A stretch of 64,000 bases of DNA from positions 90,986 to 154,985 of the forward strand of contig JABCPU010000144.1 in the NCBI GenBank assembly GCA_016800925.1. The letters run 5' to 3'. Below are positions 21,765 to 33,129 of this stretch, piece by piece. The first letter of the stretch is position 1; each line of letters begins with the position of its first letter. Below the pieces are notes generated by a model. It had not been told where the DNA came from, made no database searches, and saw only the letters and a program-made list of their open reading frames with translations. Position numbers and translations under genes: made by a program. The stretch is from Suillus spraguei (lineage: Eukaryota; Basidiomycota; Agaricomycetes; Boletales; Suillaceae).

Positions 21765-21990
21765 TTTGGGGAGCTGCTGGGACAGGCAAAAGGTGTACAT
21801 ACCTGATGCATTTCCTATACCAAACTCGAGCCTTCATTAAACTAGAACATTCGTATAATTTGAGTCCAGGTGGGCTGCACAAGTTTGACGTGCCACCTGT
21901 GGCAATTGCAAAGCACGAGATTGGAATTCCATCATGATAAAGGCTCTGATATGGATCATTGCATAGGCAGCTAACCCAAATCACAGCATC
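21765..21990 (-). repeat. Duplicated segment R, copy 1
   Basis: It aligns with 32665-33010 on the opposite strand, most clearly from CGAAGGCTC.AGTTTGG to CATCAGGTATGTGCATC and CCCCAACAGCTCC. The CAG/GTATGT looks like a splice donor, so this may be a host-gene fragment. In both copies a carbonic anhydrase sequence lies downstream in the same relative direction. Confidence 0.6.
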
Positions 21991-22129
21991 TTTGGAATGA
22001 CTTTATGTTCGAGGGTGACGGCCAGCTTGCAGTAGCCTGATGCGCACAACTTAAACCAGCTAGCATTACATAACATGTATCTGTGCATATTTGACAAGAG
22101 ACAAGTACAAACTGAAATTAACGATATGT

Positions 22130-22420
22130 TCGACGGTTTTTAACACCTTCACTTCTCCAACTCAACCGAAATATCCTTACACGTTTCAGTCGCCCTTCGT
22201 CACGCTCCAAAAGGCACATACCAGATGCGCTCACCATGTAACATGCGACCAATTTCTCCCTTCGCCAAAGCATAATGAACGCCAAACAAACGCGACTCCA
22301 AACAGCAAGCTCATCATACTAACTTTTGGATCAGTTGCATATTTTTCCTCGCGCATCATTTATTCAGTAGCTTTGCTCCCCCCTTCATCTGGACATCATG
22401 TAGTCGGACAACTGTGAATT
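22130..22420 (+). pseudogene. 5' fragment of the O-fucosyltransferase-like gene
   Basis: This relic matches the N-terminal coding part of the gene at 26375-28006: YTFQSPSVTLEKGAYRMRAP, then the SAKQ-like region, then the membrane segment ending AYHLF. In this copy the similar text is YTFQSPFVTLQKA, followed by frame breaks and FSSRIIYS. The catalytic region is absent. Same orientation as the intact gene, about 4.2 kb upstream. Confidence 0.65.
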
Positions 22421-22570
22421 CATGCTCCGCGCTGGATATATATATAGAAATCAACGGGGAATCAACAAATTAAACAGCACACTCGACATTGCAGCAATAA
22501 AATCATGGTTACGTGGAGCTAAAAGAATTGATATTAGCAACTGCGAATACGGACAGTAAAGACTAAGAAC

Positions 22571-25500
22571 TCACGCATCTCGGGAACTGGACCAGCGTGT
22601 CCCATGTACCATGCGGCTCAAGTCAAGCTCGGGATATCCTCTGGGTATCACCAATGAAGTCCAAGGATTATAGAATGAACGTCGGGAAGCGGGAGGTACC
22701 CAGAACAGGAGCCGATCATTAGGTCCCATGACCCATCCATCATCCCGCAGTAAGAAAGGGAATGAATTGCAATCATGATGGGAGGCATGTTCGAGCAAGT
22801 CGACGGGGTTGGGCAGGGCGTGTTCCTGGTTGGATGAGAAGCAAATGAGGTGATCATTAAAAGTGTTAATTGATATGTAACAGCTTTCTTGGGCGGAAGG
22901 TATGGTGCTTCGATGCAGCAAAAATGCGGAGGAATCTAGTACCCTGAACTCCGGGGATAGCTGCGCTTTCACTAGACTCCACAACCGGATAGTCTTATCC
23001 CATGAACTAGACGCAATGAGAGTACCGTCCGGTGAAAACGAGACTGACACAACCGATCCAGTGTGCCCCTCCAAGGGATCACCCAATGGCTGTCCCGTCG
23101 CCACATCCCACAGCCGCACAGTATTATCCTCCGAACCAGACACGATGCGACTACCATCCGGTGTGAACGAGACTGACTCAACCCATCCAGTGTGCTCTTC
23201 CAAGGGCTCACCCAATGGCTGTCCCGTCACCACATCCCACAACCGCACAGTGTTATCCCACGAACCAGACGCGATGCGAGTACCATCCGGTGAGAACGAG
23301 ACTGACTCGACCCAATCAGTGTGCTCTTCCAAGGGCTCACCCAATGGCTGTCCCGTCACTGCATCCCACAGCCGCACAGTGTCATCATCCGAACCAGACG
23401 CGATGCGAGTACCATCCGGTGAGAACACCACTGACCGAACCCCACCAGTATGCCCGTTTATCACAATCTGATCGGCCGGCCAGTTCAAATGACGTCCGGA
23501 TGCCAAACGAAGGTTATTCGGAAATTTGGCAGTAAAATTGGCAGCCATGGTGCAGTTGATAGGTGAAAAAGGCAGCGCTGATAAATACAAATGCGGCGTG
23601 CTGTGCAAAATCATCCCTCCAAAGACTTGAATGAATCTTTGCACATCCATTGTGGTGGACCGTACATGTTCATATCCAGGACGGTCCTGTGGTTGATTGT
23701 AAGATGTTCATCCCACGCTGCTTGGTAGGCACGTGCTCACCTTCAGCCACTGAGTAAGAAGTGAAAGCACGCTTATTGCACTCCAAATTGCGTTGAGAAG
23801 GCCAAGTGCCTCAACCCAGAAGAGCAGTCGCTCGTCCTCGAAGAATGATTTTATTGCGTTGGCGAGCTCCGAGTCGAAGTTCGATGCTGATGCGTGCGTA
23901 GCCCAGAATCGACAAGAATAGGACAGGTATGGGGGAATGGACGTTTGGACTCGTTGAGGCAGCTCCTTATCTTGGGAATTAGGGAGGTACGACGACTTCA
24001 AATCACAGATATTGAAGCGAAGGCCATGCTCCATCACTTGAAGTGATGCAAATGCAAGTTCGCGTTGTTGTGCCTTTGTTACTTCGACGAAAAAATCTCC
24101 GCTGGATGATTTTTCCATCAAAAACTCTTGGAAGGATGCATGAAGGGGTCTGATGGGAATATATGAGTCCGTTGCGCCACTGAGGAGCGATCCCATATGT
24201 TGTACAATGTCTACTTTGTAATGTTTGCTGTCGGTTGGAAAATAGTCTCGCATGGCGTTGAGCGAATCCAAAGGGAGGGGTTCAGCTGCGCTGAGTATTT
24301 GTCCCATCACGGAACGAAACTCCTCTAGTGCTTCCTGGTACTCCACATCACCATACCGATCTCGTGGCCAGATATCTGTCAAAATAAGCCGATATATATC
24401 ATACAGCTTGTTTGTCCACTTCCCGAGATCGCGGTCCACCACAGTTTCGAACCGAGACCTTGGGTTTATCCCGGGGAGGTCTTCCTTGATGTATTCGCAC
24501 ACAAGGCGTGCCCACTCAAAAAGGCCGTCGGCTTTCGCAGCGAGGCTCGCAAACTCTTTCTTCCCAAACCGTGGCAGTCCGTTTAGCCTATCGGACACAA
24601 AGGCACGGATGTCGCGCTCCGCTACTGCCGCTGGAATATTGTCCATGGACAACCGTAGAATGTGATCAGCACCTTCAAACTCCTTTTCAATGTCACGGAG
24701 TGGGCGAGAGGTGACAATAATCCGAAAGTTCGAAGGCAGTTCGGTGATTTTCGGAAGTCCTTTGTCCTGATGTCTGCCGGCAAGTATCCGGAGGAGCTTA
24801 CGCCGCGTCTCTATCCCACCACTCTCATCCAGTGCCTCGATCACTATCAAGACACGCCCTACACTTGATGCAGAGAATTTCTTTAGCGGTTCCATGAGAA
24901 GCTTGCGCCACTGCTGGCTGATGTCCGTCGTATTCTTCAGCGAGTTTGCATCCTTCACTGCATCCGCTAACGCTCGTTTCATCCCCGGATCACGATCAGC
25001 GAGGTCGCGCGCGATGGTGGAGAAAATCTTTTCATGGCGACGGTCTGCTTCTCTATGCCGATCGAAACAAAAACATGAACCAAGGCCTCCCGTTTCGTTG
25101 AACCAGTTGGCGATCGTGTGGGCGATGGCTGATTTGCCCTTGCCTGCAGGGCCAGAGAGCCACATCACACGCTGAGCGGATTTTCCGCTGCTGTTTATCC
25201 AGTCGGTGATTTGGGAAAGGACGTCCGTGCGAGTGCCTGACAGACATTGCTTCTCAGTGTCCAGCCCCGCGCCCCCTGCATAAGCCATGCCACTGAGATC
25301 AAGCGCTTCACCTTCAAGGGTATGAGTACATCTAAAATCAGAGGCGCGCATGAATTACTTACCCGCAAACTGGACGAACATGGCTACGTCCCGATTAGCT
25401 TGATCGCGAAATTGTTGCATAAGGCCGTCCAACGCGTTGTTGTACTGTGTGATTATATTATCTGTTTCTGTGACAATGTTTTTACCGGCTCTCTTCCCTA

Positions 25501-26170
25501 TGATCATAGCAAGTATAAGATTCATGTGCGAATGCAATAGTCCGACGACTCACAAAAGTTCTTCGTCTCCGAGTATTCCCTGATGAAACGGGCGCACTCG
25601 AGAGTCTGCTGAGAAATCTTTCCTACTACATCACGCATCGATTCAACCTTAGAAAGATTATCATCTCGCGTGATGAAGCCATAAACATCATCTAATTTCT
25701 GGAGAAGGAGCTGTACCGATTGATCGCGGTCTGCTTGAGCAAGAATAATCTGCGTGGAACGATAACTTCTCAGCAGGAGGTAGATCTCCGGGGCAATATA
25801 GAACGTACTTTAGCTGCAGCAGAAAGAACCCCCAACGCCATTTTTGCATATGGATGGACCTATAATTTGATTAGTTCGCTATCAACTAAGGAGAGTGCTG
25901 CCCTACATTTGTGATCTTCTCAATGGCAGTGTCAAAAATTCTCAGGGGCTGGAGGTATGTGGTCTGGAAATTATCTGCGGCTGTGAGACCCGCCGGTGCA
26001 TTGCTGGCGGCGGATGTCACAGATAGCCCAGGTCCCCGAGTGTTTTCATGCTTTCAGCAGCCTTGTGAGCACCCTGAAGTTCAGCATTAACTGACTTGGG
26101 ACCAAAAATTTCCTCCATGCTAGAAGGGGTATTGAGAACCTGCGCAAACCGTGAGCTTCGGATGTTGAAG
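22571..26170 (-). CDS. NACHT-WD40 NLR-like protein
   Basis: This is a STAND NTPase of the fungal NLR type, related to proteins used in self/non-self recognition. The N-terminal helical region is spread over exons at about 26150-25905, 25860-25810, 25745-25560 and 25537-25355. The NACHT domain is in 25351-23741, with Walker A GPAGKGKS near 25150 and a Walker B-like LIVIEALDES near 24840. An intron at 23687-23740 (GT...AG) joins LTQWLK to DRPGYEHV. Four WD40 repeats follow (about 23460-22970), each with SFSPDGTRIASGS-like and RLWD text, and a tail ends at 22571. The exact N-terminal joins are uncertain; one exon join near 25352 does not preserve the frame simply, and an extra stop is seen near 26000. 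Confidence 0.82.
22970..23470 (-). repeat. Four near-identical WD40 repeat units
   Basis: Four 126-129-bp units encode GHT..V.SVSFSPDG(T/S)RIASGS.D.TVRLWD..TGQPLG-type repeats, with very high nucleotide identity between them. This pattern is known for the fast-evolving ligand-sensing arrays of fungal NLRs. Confidence 0.85.
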
Positions 26171-26374
26171 CAAGGCCGGCCAATACATTGACTTGATCAT
26201 TGAACAACTATAGCCATGAGATTGTCAAAGGGTGCAGAAAGGCTCATGACACAACCCTATCATGCAAGTTGATCGAAATGCATAGGGCGTTTGAATGATA
26301 GTGCACGTGTGATTCACTAGCCTAAGATTCGGTCCACGTTGAACCAAAATGTTCAAAGCGGGTACTCCGATTAG

Positions 26375-28006
26375 ATGAATTCAACAAGCACAAACAACGC
26401 GTCGTCTTCAGCACCCATCATGTCTACAGCATACACATTCCAGTCTCCATCCGTGACACTCGAAAAAGGCGCCTATCGCATGCGTGCACCACGCAGCACC
26501 CGACCAGGTTCTTCCCTCAGCCAAAGCCTAATGAGCGCCAAACAACCATCATTCCACTCCCAAAACAGAAAGCTCGCGATCCTCATCGCCGTACTAGCTT
26601 TCGCATCACTCACATGCTTTTTCTTCGCATATCATTTATTCACCACTAGGTTCGCTCCCTATGCACAACCGAACCCGCACCCCGCTGACGCCCTCCCAAA
26701 AGTAAACCCACTCGCTCCTGATACCAAATACCTCTCCTACTTTCCCCACAGCGGATTACACAACCAGCGCATTGCACTCGAGAACGCCCTCGTACTCGCC
26801 CAACAACTTAATCGTACTCTTCTTGTTCCTTTTCTAAGGCTTGGAAAACCAATTCGATACGTTTCATTTGAAAAACTAAGACACTTCCTCGTGCTTGGGT
26901 CTAAAACAGGGCTTGAACACTGTCCGCTCGTCCCTCCAAACGTACCGACTCCCGACGAATGTTCAGGGTACGAAGAATGGACTTCCATCCCGTGGGATCA
27001 GCTCGTCAATCTTCATGCAATAGGAGAGAAAATCGGAGTAAAGATGATCCAATGGGACGGAAGCCCAGTTGCACAATATATGAAGAGTTTTCATATCGAT
27101 ATTTTCGAAGCAGATACATTGACGCTACAAGACTTCGGCCCTTACGATTTTCGGTTCTTGGACACGCTTGATGATGTGTCACCTACGCGGGACAAGTATA
27201 TCTATTCCATCTACATCCCAGCACTTGCGCAGGCACCTGAGAGATTGGTCCAGATCGGAACGTTGTTTGGGTCGTCGAGGCTTAGGCTTAGACAAAGTGA
27301 GAGTAAGAGCGTGCGAAGAGATGTAAGGAGCGGAATGGCATTCATCAATCCAGACCTGTCTCGTGTGGCCGATACGATAGATGAAGCGTTAGGTTCTGTC
27401 TACATCGGTGCGCATCTTCGTATCGGCGACGGTCAATTCGAACAACGAAGCGCCAATAACGCAAGAACAATTTGGTGGAAACTTGTGCACCTTGTTTGTG
27501 GACTAGATCTCGAAGAGACTCTGGCACTTGAACAGCAACTTAGTCCTTTCGACGAGGACCTTGACCTTCCGCTTATCCAACCGGATATACCAAGTCTCAG
27601 GGTGCCTCATCCGCCTTTGCCTCCTCTGCCGCATACGTTCAAACCCAAGACCCGATGTCGTGCACCTCTACATACCTCGGCACCATTGCAAAGACTGAAC
27701 GCCCCTCTTTACATCGCTACTGACTCCCCGAATCCTGCAGCAGACCCGCTGTTTTCGATTTATCTCCAAACTTTCCCGTGTATATTCTTCCTGTCTGATT
27801 TTATATCCCGTCTGACTCCCCTCGACGGATTAATCAATCCGTATGACCAAGTTGCGCTGAAGGGGTTTTTGATACCGGTGCTAGACGCAATGGTGCTAGC
27901 TAGAGCGAGAGAGGTCGTTGTCACGGATGGAAGCACCTTTGGAACATTTGTGAAGGATGTACTGTGGAGGCGGCACTGGAGATTTGAGATCGTCCAGAGG
28001 GGATGA
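26375..28006 (+). CDS. O-fucosyltransferase-like type II membrane protein
   Basis: This is an intronless 543-residue protein. Residues about 1-65 are a Ser-rich cytosolic arm. Residues about 67-90 are a single hydrophobic anchor (LAILIAVLAFASLTCFFFAY). The lumenal region starts YLSYFPHSGLHNQRIALENAL, which is typical of fungal proteins related to GDP-fucose protein O-fucosyltransferases. A second conserved block, GSVYIGAHLRIGDG (about residues 345-358), resembles the nucleotide-sugar site of that fold. A late block IATDSPNP and VTDGSTFG near the C-terminus supports it. The donor sugar and acceptor cannot be told from sequence. The start is the first ATG at 26375. It is divergent from the NLR gene, with a short shared upstream region. 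Confidence 0.7.
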   Translation: MNSTSTNNASSSAPIMSTAYTFQSPSVTLEKGAYRMRAPRSTRPGSSLSQSLMSAKQPSFHSQNRKLAILIAVLAFASLTCFFFAYHLFTTRFAPYAQPNPHPADALPKVNPLAPDTKYLSYFPHSGLHNQRIALENALVLAQQLNRTLLVPFLRLGKPIRYVSFEKLRHFLVLGSKTGLEHCPLVPPNVPTPDECSGYEEWTSIPWDQLVNLHAIGEKIGVKMIQWDGSPVAQYMKSFHIDIFEADTLTLQDFGPYDFRFLDTLDDVSPTRDKYIYSIYIPALAQAPERLVQIGTLFGSSRLRLRQSESKSVRRDVRSGMAFINPDLSRVADTIDEALGSVYIGAHLRIGDGQFEQRSANNARTIWWKLVHLVCGLDLEETLALEQQLSPFDEDLDLPLIQPDIPSLRVPHPPLPPLPHTFKPKTRCRAPLHTSAPLQRLNAPLYIATDSPNPAADPLFSIYLQTFPCIFFLSDFISRLTPLDGLINPYDQVALKGFLIPVLDAMVLARAREVVVTDGSTFGTFVKDVLWRRHWRFEIVQRG

Positions 28007-28407
28007 GTGCATGATGTACACAACTGACCGCTTTGTATTTAGCAATTGTCCAGCCACGTGCTCCCTGGGGCGCATATACCTTACCCAATGTACAAATCGC
28101 ATCAAACCCGGTCCCAAAGTGACTGGATAACTCCATGTTCCCCGTGGTCTCGGGGGAAAGATAGTTCCAGATTGTATTGTGTGTGATGAAAAGTTGATTT
28201 TTCTCAATGGAAACAGAGCCATAAATGTAGGATCTCGACACAAACCTCATCTATCCACCACAATGATGATGAGATGTGCACCAGGCAGATCCACCAATAT
28301 ATGCAGAAATCAAAGCTGGCAACACAGAAACGAAGTCATGTCTTACATGAAAAGTCGTATATTACTCTGTAGATTTTGGCGATGATCGTACAGTACAACG
28401 TTGTTTA
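28007..28407. other. Intergenic between convergent genes
   Basis: The 3' ends of the fucosyltransferase-like gene and the LSm6 gene face each other here. No further gene was recognised. Confidence 0.6.
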
Positions 28408-28826
28408 TTATAGCGGTTCTGCAGCAGATATGTACAACACTAGCACAAGCAGACACTTCAACATATATCCAGCTATATATCCTTGAATGACTTACCATTG
28501 TTCCCGCGGATGAACGCGTCCCCGTATCGATTTGTGACTACACCATTGACATGCTCCTCAGTCTGCTCCAGCGCGATATTCATATATCCATCTAGACAAG
28601 AAAGAACACCTACACATGGAAAACAAACATGCATAAGCTTGGCTCTAGATTCATAGAAGGTCAAAGAAAGGATACCTCGATAATCGACGCCTGATGTAAG
28701 ACGCACGATGACCTTTTTCCCGACTACGCCTTTCAAGAAATCAGTCGGTGTTCCTGTTGGTGCTGATGGAGGTGGTGGGGGTGGATATGCATCGATATCT
28801 GGTGGTGGAGGCGTTGACTCGTCCAT
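28408..28826 (-). CDS. LSM6: U6 snRNA-associated Sm-like protein LSm6
   Basis: This is a subunit of the LSm ring, which binds the 3' end of U6 snRNA (LSm2-8) and acts in mRNA decay (LSm1-7). Three exons (28826-28676, 28609-28496, 28439-28408) sum to 297 bp, or 98 residues. Sm1 reads DFLKGVVGKKVIVRLTSGVDYRG. Sm2 reads CLDGYMNIALEQTEEHVNG, then YGDAFIRGNNV. Splicing after GGGAACAATG restores the ending VLYISAAEPL. The ATG at 28826 gives a Pro-rich arm of about 25 residues before the Sm fold, longer than in most LSm6. A further in-frame ATG at 28943 exists but is less likely. Confidence 0.92.
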
Positions 28827-29686
28827 GATGAAAGTCAAGTCCAAGTCCAAGTCCAGTTCAGGATTTGGACTTGTTTGGTTTTCGAATTGGTGGGCATCGG
28901 CGATAGTCTTAGTATCAACTGCCTTGTTAGACTTGACATGCAAATCACGAGGACGGTGAACGTGTAGGTGGTTGTATTCTTTACTTGATCAGTGTGATAA
29001 CTTATGGTGTCTTCACCAGGTCCTTATTGCAAAAGTGAACGAACCAAGGTTACCCAACAAATGAAGTGGGCAATACTTCTGCTGGTAGCAAATCCTGGCG
29101 CTGCTCTTGAAGAGGTTCACACTGTTGCCCGAGTATTGTAAAGAATTATTAGTAATTTTGTCGTTCTTTATTGTCATTAGCTGATTCTTGTCCCAAGTCG
29201 CGGCGTCACTCTTTTCGTTGTATCGTCCGCTACCGCATTCAATATATGTTGCATTGATGCATCTACTTTTCATGTTCTCGTAAACCGCCACTAGTGTTTC
29301 CAGAATACAAAGCTCAACTTGAATCGTCCTCCACCATGTCACTGGACACCTAGTCAGCTCAATTCGACCAGTCATATGAAATTGTTCGGATTTTCTGTGT
29401 ACGCCGTTTTCAGTGGTTTGCATTGTTTTTAGTTTCTTACCTTAGGAGATGCATTTAATACTACATTTTACTTCCGATGTGTGCTACATGAGTGGTGCTT
29501 ACTGACGCTGTGTGCTGAGGAAGCAATCATCACAAGACGCCTTGAGACTCGTATATCCCCTTCAACATTGGCGGACCGCTTTCGTTTAAGATTGATCATT
29601 GTATACATCCTTCCGCTACTTAGCGATTTCCATTCCCAGCGCTTAGTGCAATCATACCAGCGTTTATTTTGCCGAACAGTGATTGA
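28827..29686. other. No supported gene
   Basis: A 136-codon minus-strand frame (29013-29423) has no recognisable domain and is not called. No repeat was recognised. Confidence 0.45.
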
Positions 29687-29689
29687 CAA

Positions 29690-31345
29690 CATGGAAAATA
29701 CACAGCGTGGCCTAAACCCTCAACCTCTTCCCTTTATCCCTACCCATCTTTCTCTCCCACCCATTCCGCCCACCATTCCACCCACCATTCCACCCATCCT
29801 TGATCCTCTCCAGTGCACCATCATGCCTGGTAGCTTAGAAAGCCGATATATCAGATTTGAAAGCAGGTCGGTCCGTATCACCTTTGCATTCGTTTCGTGA
29901 TCCTCACTCTTTTTTACAGTCATCAATGGAAAAAAATATTCAAGTCCCCTCCGAGCGCATTCCCGCATTTACACATCCATCCATGTCGACTCCCGGGGGC
30001 GCTGGAGGTCAGCCACCAAAATCTTATTATCCGACAAATCTGTGGTGTGGGACAACACTGTACCTCTCCACGCGACGGCCCTAACCAACCTCGTGTTTGC
30101 CCGCCTTGGAGGCTATATTCAAGGCCATCTTCAAGACATTCATACCGCCACTTCCCTATTCCGCAATGCCCTTGCATTGCGTCCGCAGCGCCACCCCAAC
30201 CATCCGCTATCCCTATATAATCTCACCGAAGTGCTGACTTGGTGCTACAACAAGAAAGACACTGCTGCCGACATCTGCGAAGCTGCCCAACTCTATCATG
30301 AACTACTGCCTCTTTGTTTAAAGGGCACCTACCTTCGTAGCATCGCGGCAGGGCATATGGTGTCGATTATGCGATTAGCTGACGCAGCAATCTTCCAATA
30401 GATGCATCTGATGAAGGAATACACCTTCAACCAAGCGCGCTTGAACTCTGTCCTCTGGGCCACCATCCATCCCAGCGCCCTTGACAGGCTTGCAAAAGCA
30501 GTTGAAGCACGCTTTTAAAACTACACTCTCACTCTCAAATCTGGTTGTGTCAAACAGCAACTTTCCCATCTATTCCTCTCCATGCAGCTCACCTGTTTCA
30601 AATGAACGCAGATCACTCTAAGGACCTGTGCCTGAAAGATCTCTACATCCACTCTTACACGCCCACACTTGTGGCTCTAGCCTGTCACATCCAGACAGAT
30701 GATGAAGAGGCGCGCCACTCCGTCCTTTGTGACAATTAGACAGGTCAACCGGGTGCAGGGAAAGGCAAGGTGCTCTTGGCTGTCCACAGCCAGCTCAAAC
30801 TCGTCCGTAAGCTCGTCCCTCCGGCGGCCAACTGTACTGCTGTTCCTGGTGATGCCAGCAACGCGAGCAGGTGCACTCGAATTTTGGAAGACAATGCCGG
30901 ATGCTTGTCACGGCAAGCAGCCTGAGGACCCTACCCAGCCTTACATTTCCCATTTTGTCATAAAAGATCAACCTCTTACACTGCTCGATATCATGAACAA
31001 AGATATTCCGCACGCCAAGTTTGTGTTCTTATAGTCGTGTCATACCGCCACTGGCGATAAGGAGACGCTTGATGAAGTCGTTTACCTTGCAGCTGGTCTC
31101 CAGTTTTCGAGGTTCAAGAGCATCATCGGCACGCTGTGGGAGGTCGACGATGCTGTTGCAAAACACGTCGTCGAAGCGTTCTACCAGAATACGTTCCAGG
31201 ATTTGGAGGATGAAGATGAACTGTACGATGACGGCCTGGGCACTCAACCGTGCTGCGCACGCGAAGACGGCAGTGCCACTGGAGCAGAGGATAGTTTTCA
31301 TTCATATGGTGTGTAGTTCTACGTTGTATTGCTGTCATTTGGTGT
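29690..31345 (+). pseudogene. TPR/CHAT-domain protein relic
   Basis: The start resembles a fungal TPR-CHAT protein: MENTQRGLNPQPLPF with a Pro-rich arm at 29690. A TPR-like stretch (ATALTNLVFARLGGY ... LFRNALALRPQRHPNHPLSLYNL) is at about 30070-30250. A caspase-like CHAT domain is at about 30890-31230. In CHAT, the His motif ACHGKQ (near 30905) and the Cys motif SCHTATGD (near 31035) are both present. However, an in-frame TAG (31033-31035) lies one codon before the Cys motif, and further stops and frame changes occur at 30400-30740. The protease-like protein cannot be made intact. CHAT domains are caspase relatives that often appear with NLRs in fungal genomes; the NLR at 22.6-26.2 kb is near. 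Confidence 0.7.
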
Positions 31346-31800
31346 ATATTCACAAGTTATTGATCCGCAATCTTCTTTTATTTGTGAAAATGACCCTTAG
31401 GCTACATTCTCATTACGCTTCAGCTGCCTCGTTCAACTTGTACTATACTCTCCCGTGTTTCTATCAACTGGAATGTCAACTGGAGTTCTTGTGTACTTGA
31501 CTCGTTTGCAGCCTCGTCTTCTGCTTAGTACTTAGATGGTACGAGCCCAGTCAAGCCGACTTACGCCTTTCAATCATACCATCCTTCAAGCTTCAAGTGT
31601 TCAGGTCCTTCTGCACCATGGAACCTCAGCTAAGCACCGCCAATGTAATCAACGTCAATGTCATAAGCAGGGTTCATCCAACTCATCCATGCGAATACGC
31701 ACACCCGTCGAAGTCGGTTTTCGTCAATCCTGGATAGCTGTTTTGACTTGCGTCTGTGATCAGCTTCGACATTAGTGCCAATAAGGCGTGCACTTGAGAT
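31346..31800. other. Nothing recognised
   Basis: No coding pattern or repeat was seen between the CHAT relic and the first direct repeat. Confidence 0.5.
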
Positions 31801-31811
31801 ATCATATGGTG

Positions 31812-32390
31812 GTATTCAACATTCATTTCCTATAGAGAGGCACTTATAACTTTATAACCGATTACTCAAATTTGTGACTCGGCAAACTCCCAATACCTCC
31901 TCGATTCCTCCCTACCGTTAGCATTACAACGAAGTTGTAAATTTTCCCTGCAATGGACGCATTCTCGAATCCGTCACTGTTGTCAGGGTTTCTGGCACAT
32001 CTTGAGGTTAGTGCGCGCGTAGTAATTGCAACTGGATGTGGGAGTGGTTGTGAGTATTCCGCACAGATAGATTCAAGGCGGAGAATGTAGCTCTGCAAAT
32101 TGTGAGATTAGCTTAGGAGATACACCCGGGGCGAGGGCACGTACATATGCTAGCCATGGTTGGTTGGGTGTGGAAGTGGGGATCCTCACTAACACATAAG
32201 TGAATTTTACTTGTTGGTATTTGAACCAAACCATCCGATCGCCATGCGGCAGACTAGATTTAGGATGGAAATGAGTTATGTGCACTCGAACCGCGGCTCT
32301 AATGGTGATCAGGCAAGATTGGATCGTTCACGCCACCAGTATGTAAGCGCGGCTGCGTTAGCCCTGTAGAGTATCACGCTGCCATACTAT
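31812..32390 (+). repeat. Direct repeat D, copy 1 (about 580 bp)
   Basis: It aligns with 34090-34670 in the same orientation. It starts TGGTGGTATTCAACA and ends near TGTTGACATC, so the ends are weakly inverted (CAACA/TGTTG). The two copies flank the broken carbonic anhydrase. Confidence 0.7.
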
Positions 32391-32664
32391 GTTGACATCA
32401 AGCAGTAAAGCTTAGAGTCAGGCTTCAAGACGGCAATTATGCACAAATATACACAAATACTCAAGTTGTGCACATCCGATGATCCTGCTGCAAGCTAGTT
32501 GTCACCTTCAGTCTCGAATATGAAGTCATACGAAAGGTGTGTGTACAACAGAGTATGGCAGTTAAATCTGTCTGTCACTAATTTCCTACCCCAGAAACAA
32601 AATTCTCTGTGAAGATCAAGGTACTCTACGCCCATCCTTCTTCTGTCATGGGCCATGATAAGAG

Positions 32665-33010
32665 TAGTGATTTGGATTAGCTGCCAATAATCCATATCAG
32701 AACTCTTACCATGATGCGATGCCAATTGCGCATGATACAAGTCGGGATTTGCCACAATATTTGGTTGAGTATGCAAGTTTGTCGACCTTATGCAGTCACG
32801 GGCCCTTAAGGAACAAGGACTGGACATATCATTCAATTGGGGCTTGTATTCAGGTGACACGCCAAACCTGCCTGTGTAGCACACGTGAACTCGAATCATA
32901 CGAAAGGTCTGGTTTAACGAAGGCTCAAGTTTGGGGTATAAAATCCATCAGGTATGTGCATCTTTTGCCTACCCCAACAGCTCCAAAAAAATCGCGGTAA
33001 TCATACTTTC
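32665..33010 (+). repeat. Duplicated segment R, copy 2
   Basis: Inverted counterpart of 21765-21990. Here it lies only about 120 bp before the carbonic anhydrase relic, whereas in the first locus the gap is about 2.8 kb. Confidence 0.6.
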
Positions 33011-33129
33011 GCTGACGATTTCCTCTATCAGGGGAAAATCTCTCAAATTTCCAAGCGTTCGTGATCCAGTACCAACCACTGAAATTAGCTGTTATTATCG
33101 CAATCACCTATGAGCACTCGCTCGCCATG

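Noticed and set aside
22902..23471. 189-codon plus-strand open frame
   Set aside because: It is the antisense of the four WD40 repeats. Repeated codon patterns keep the reverse frame open, and it has no domain of its own.
29013..29423. 136-codon minus-strand ORF
   Set aside because: No domain, no splice pattern and no neighbour evidence.
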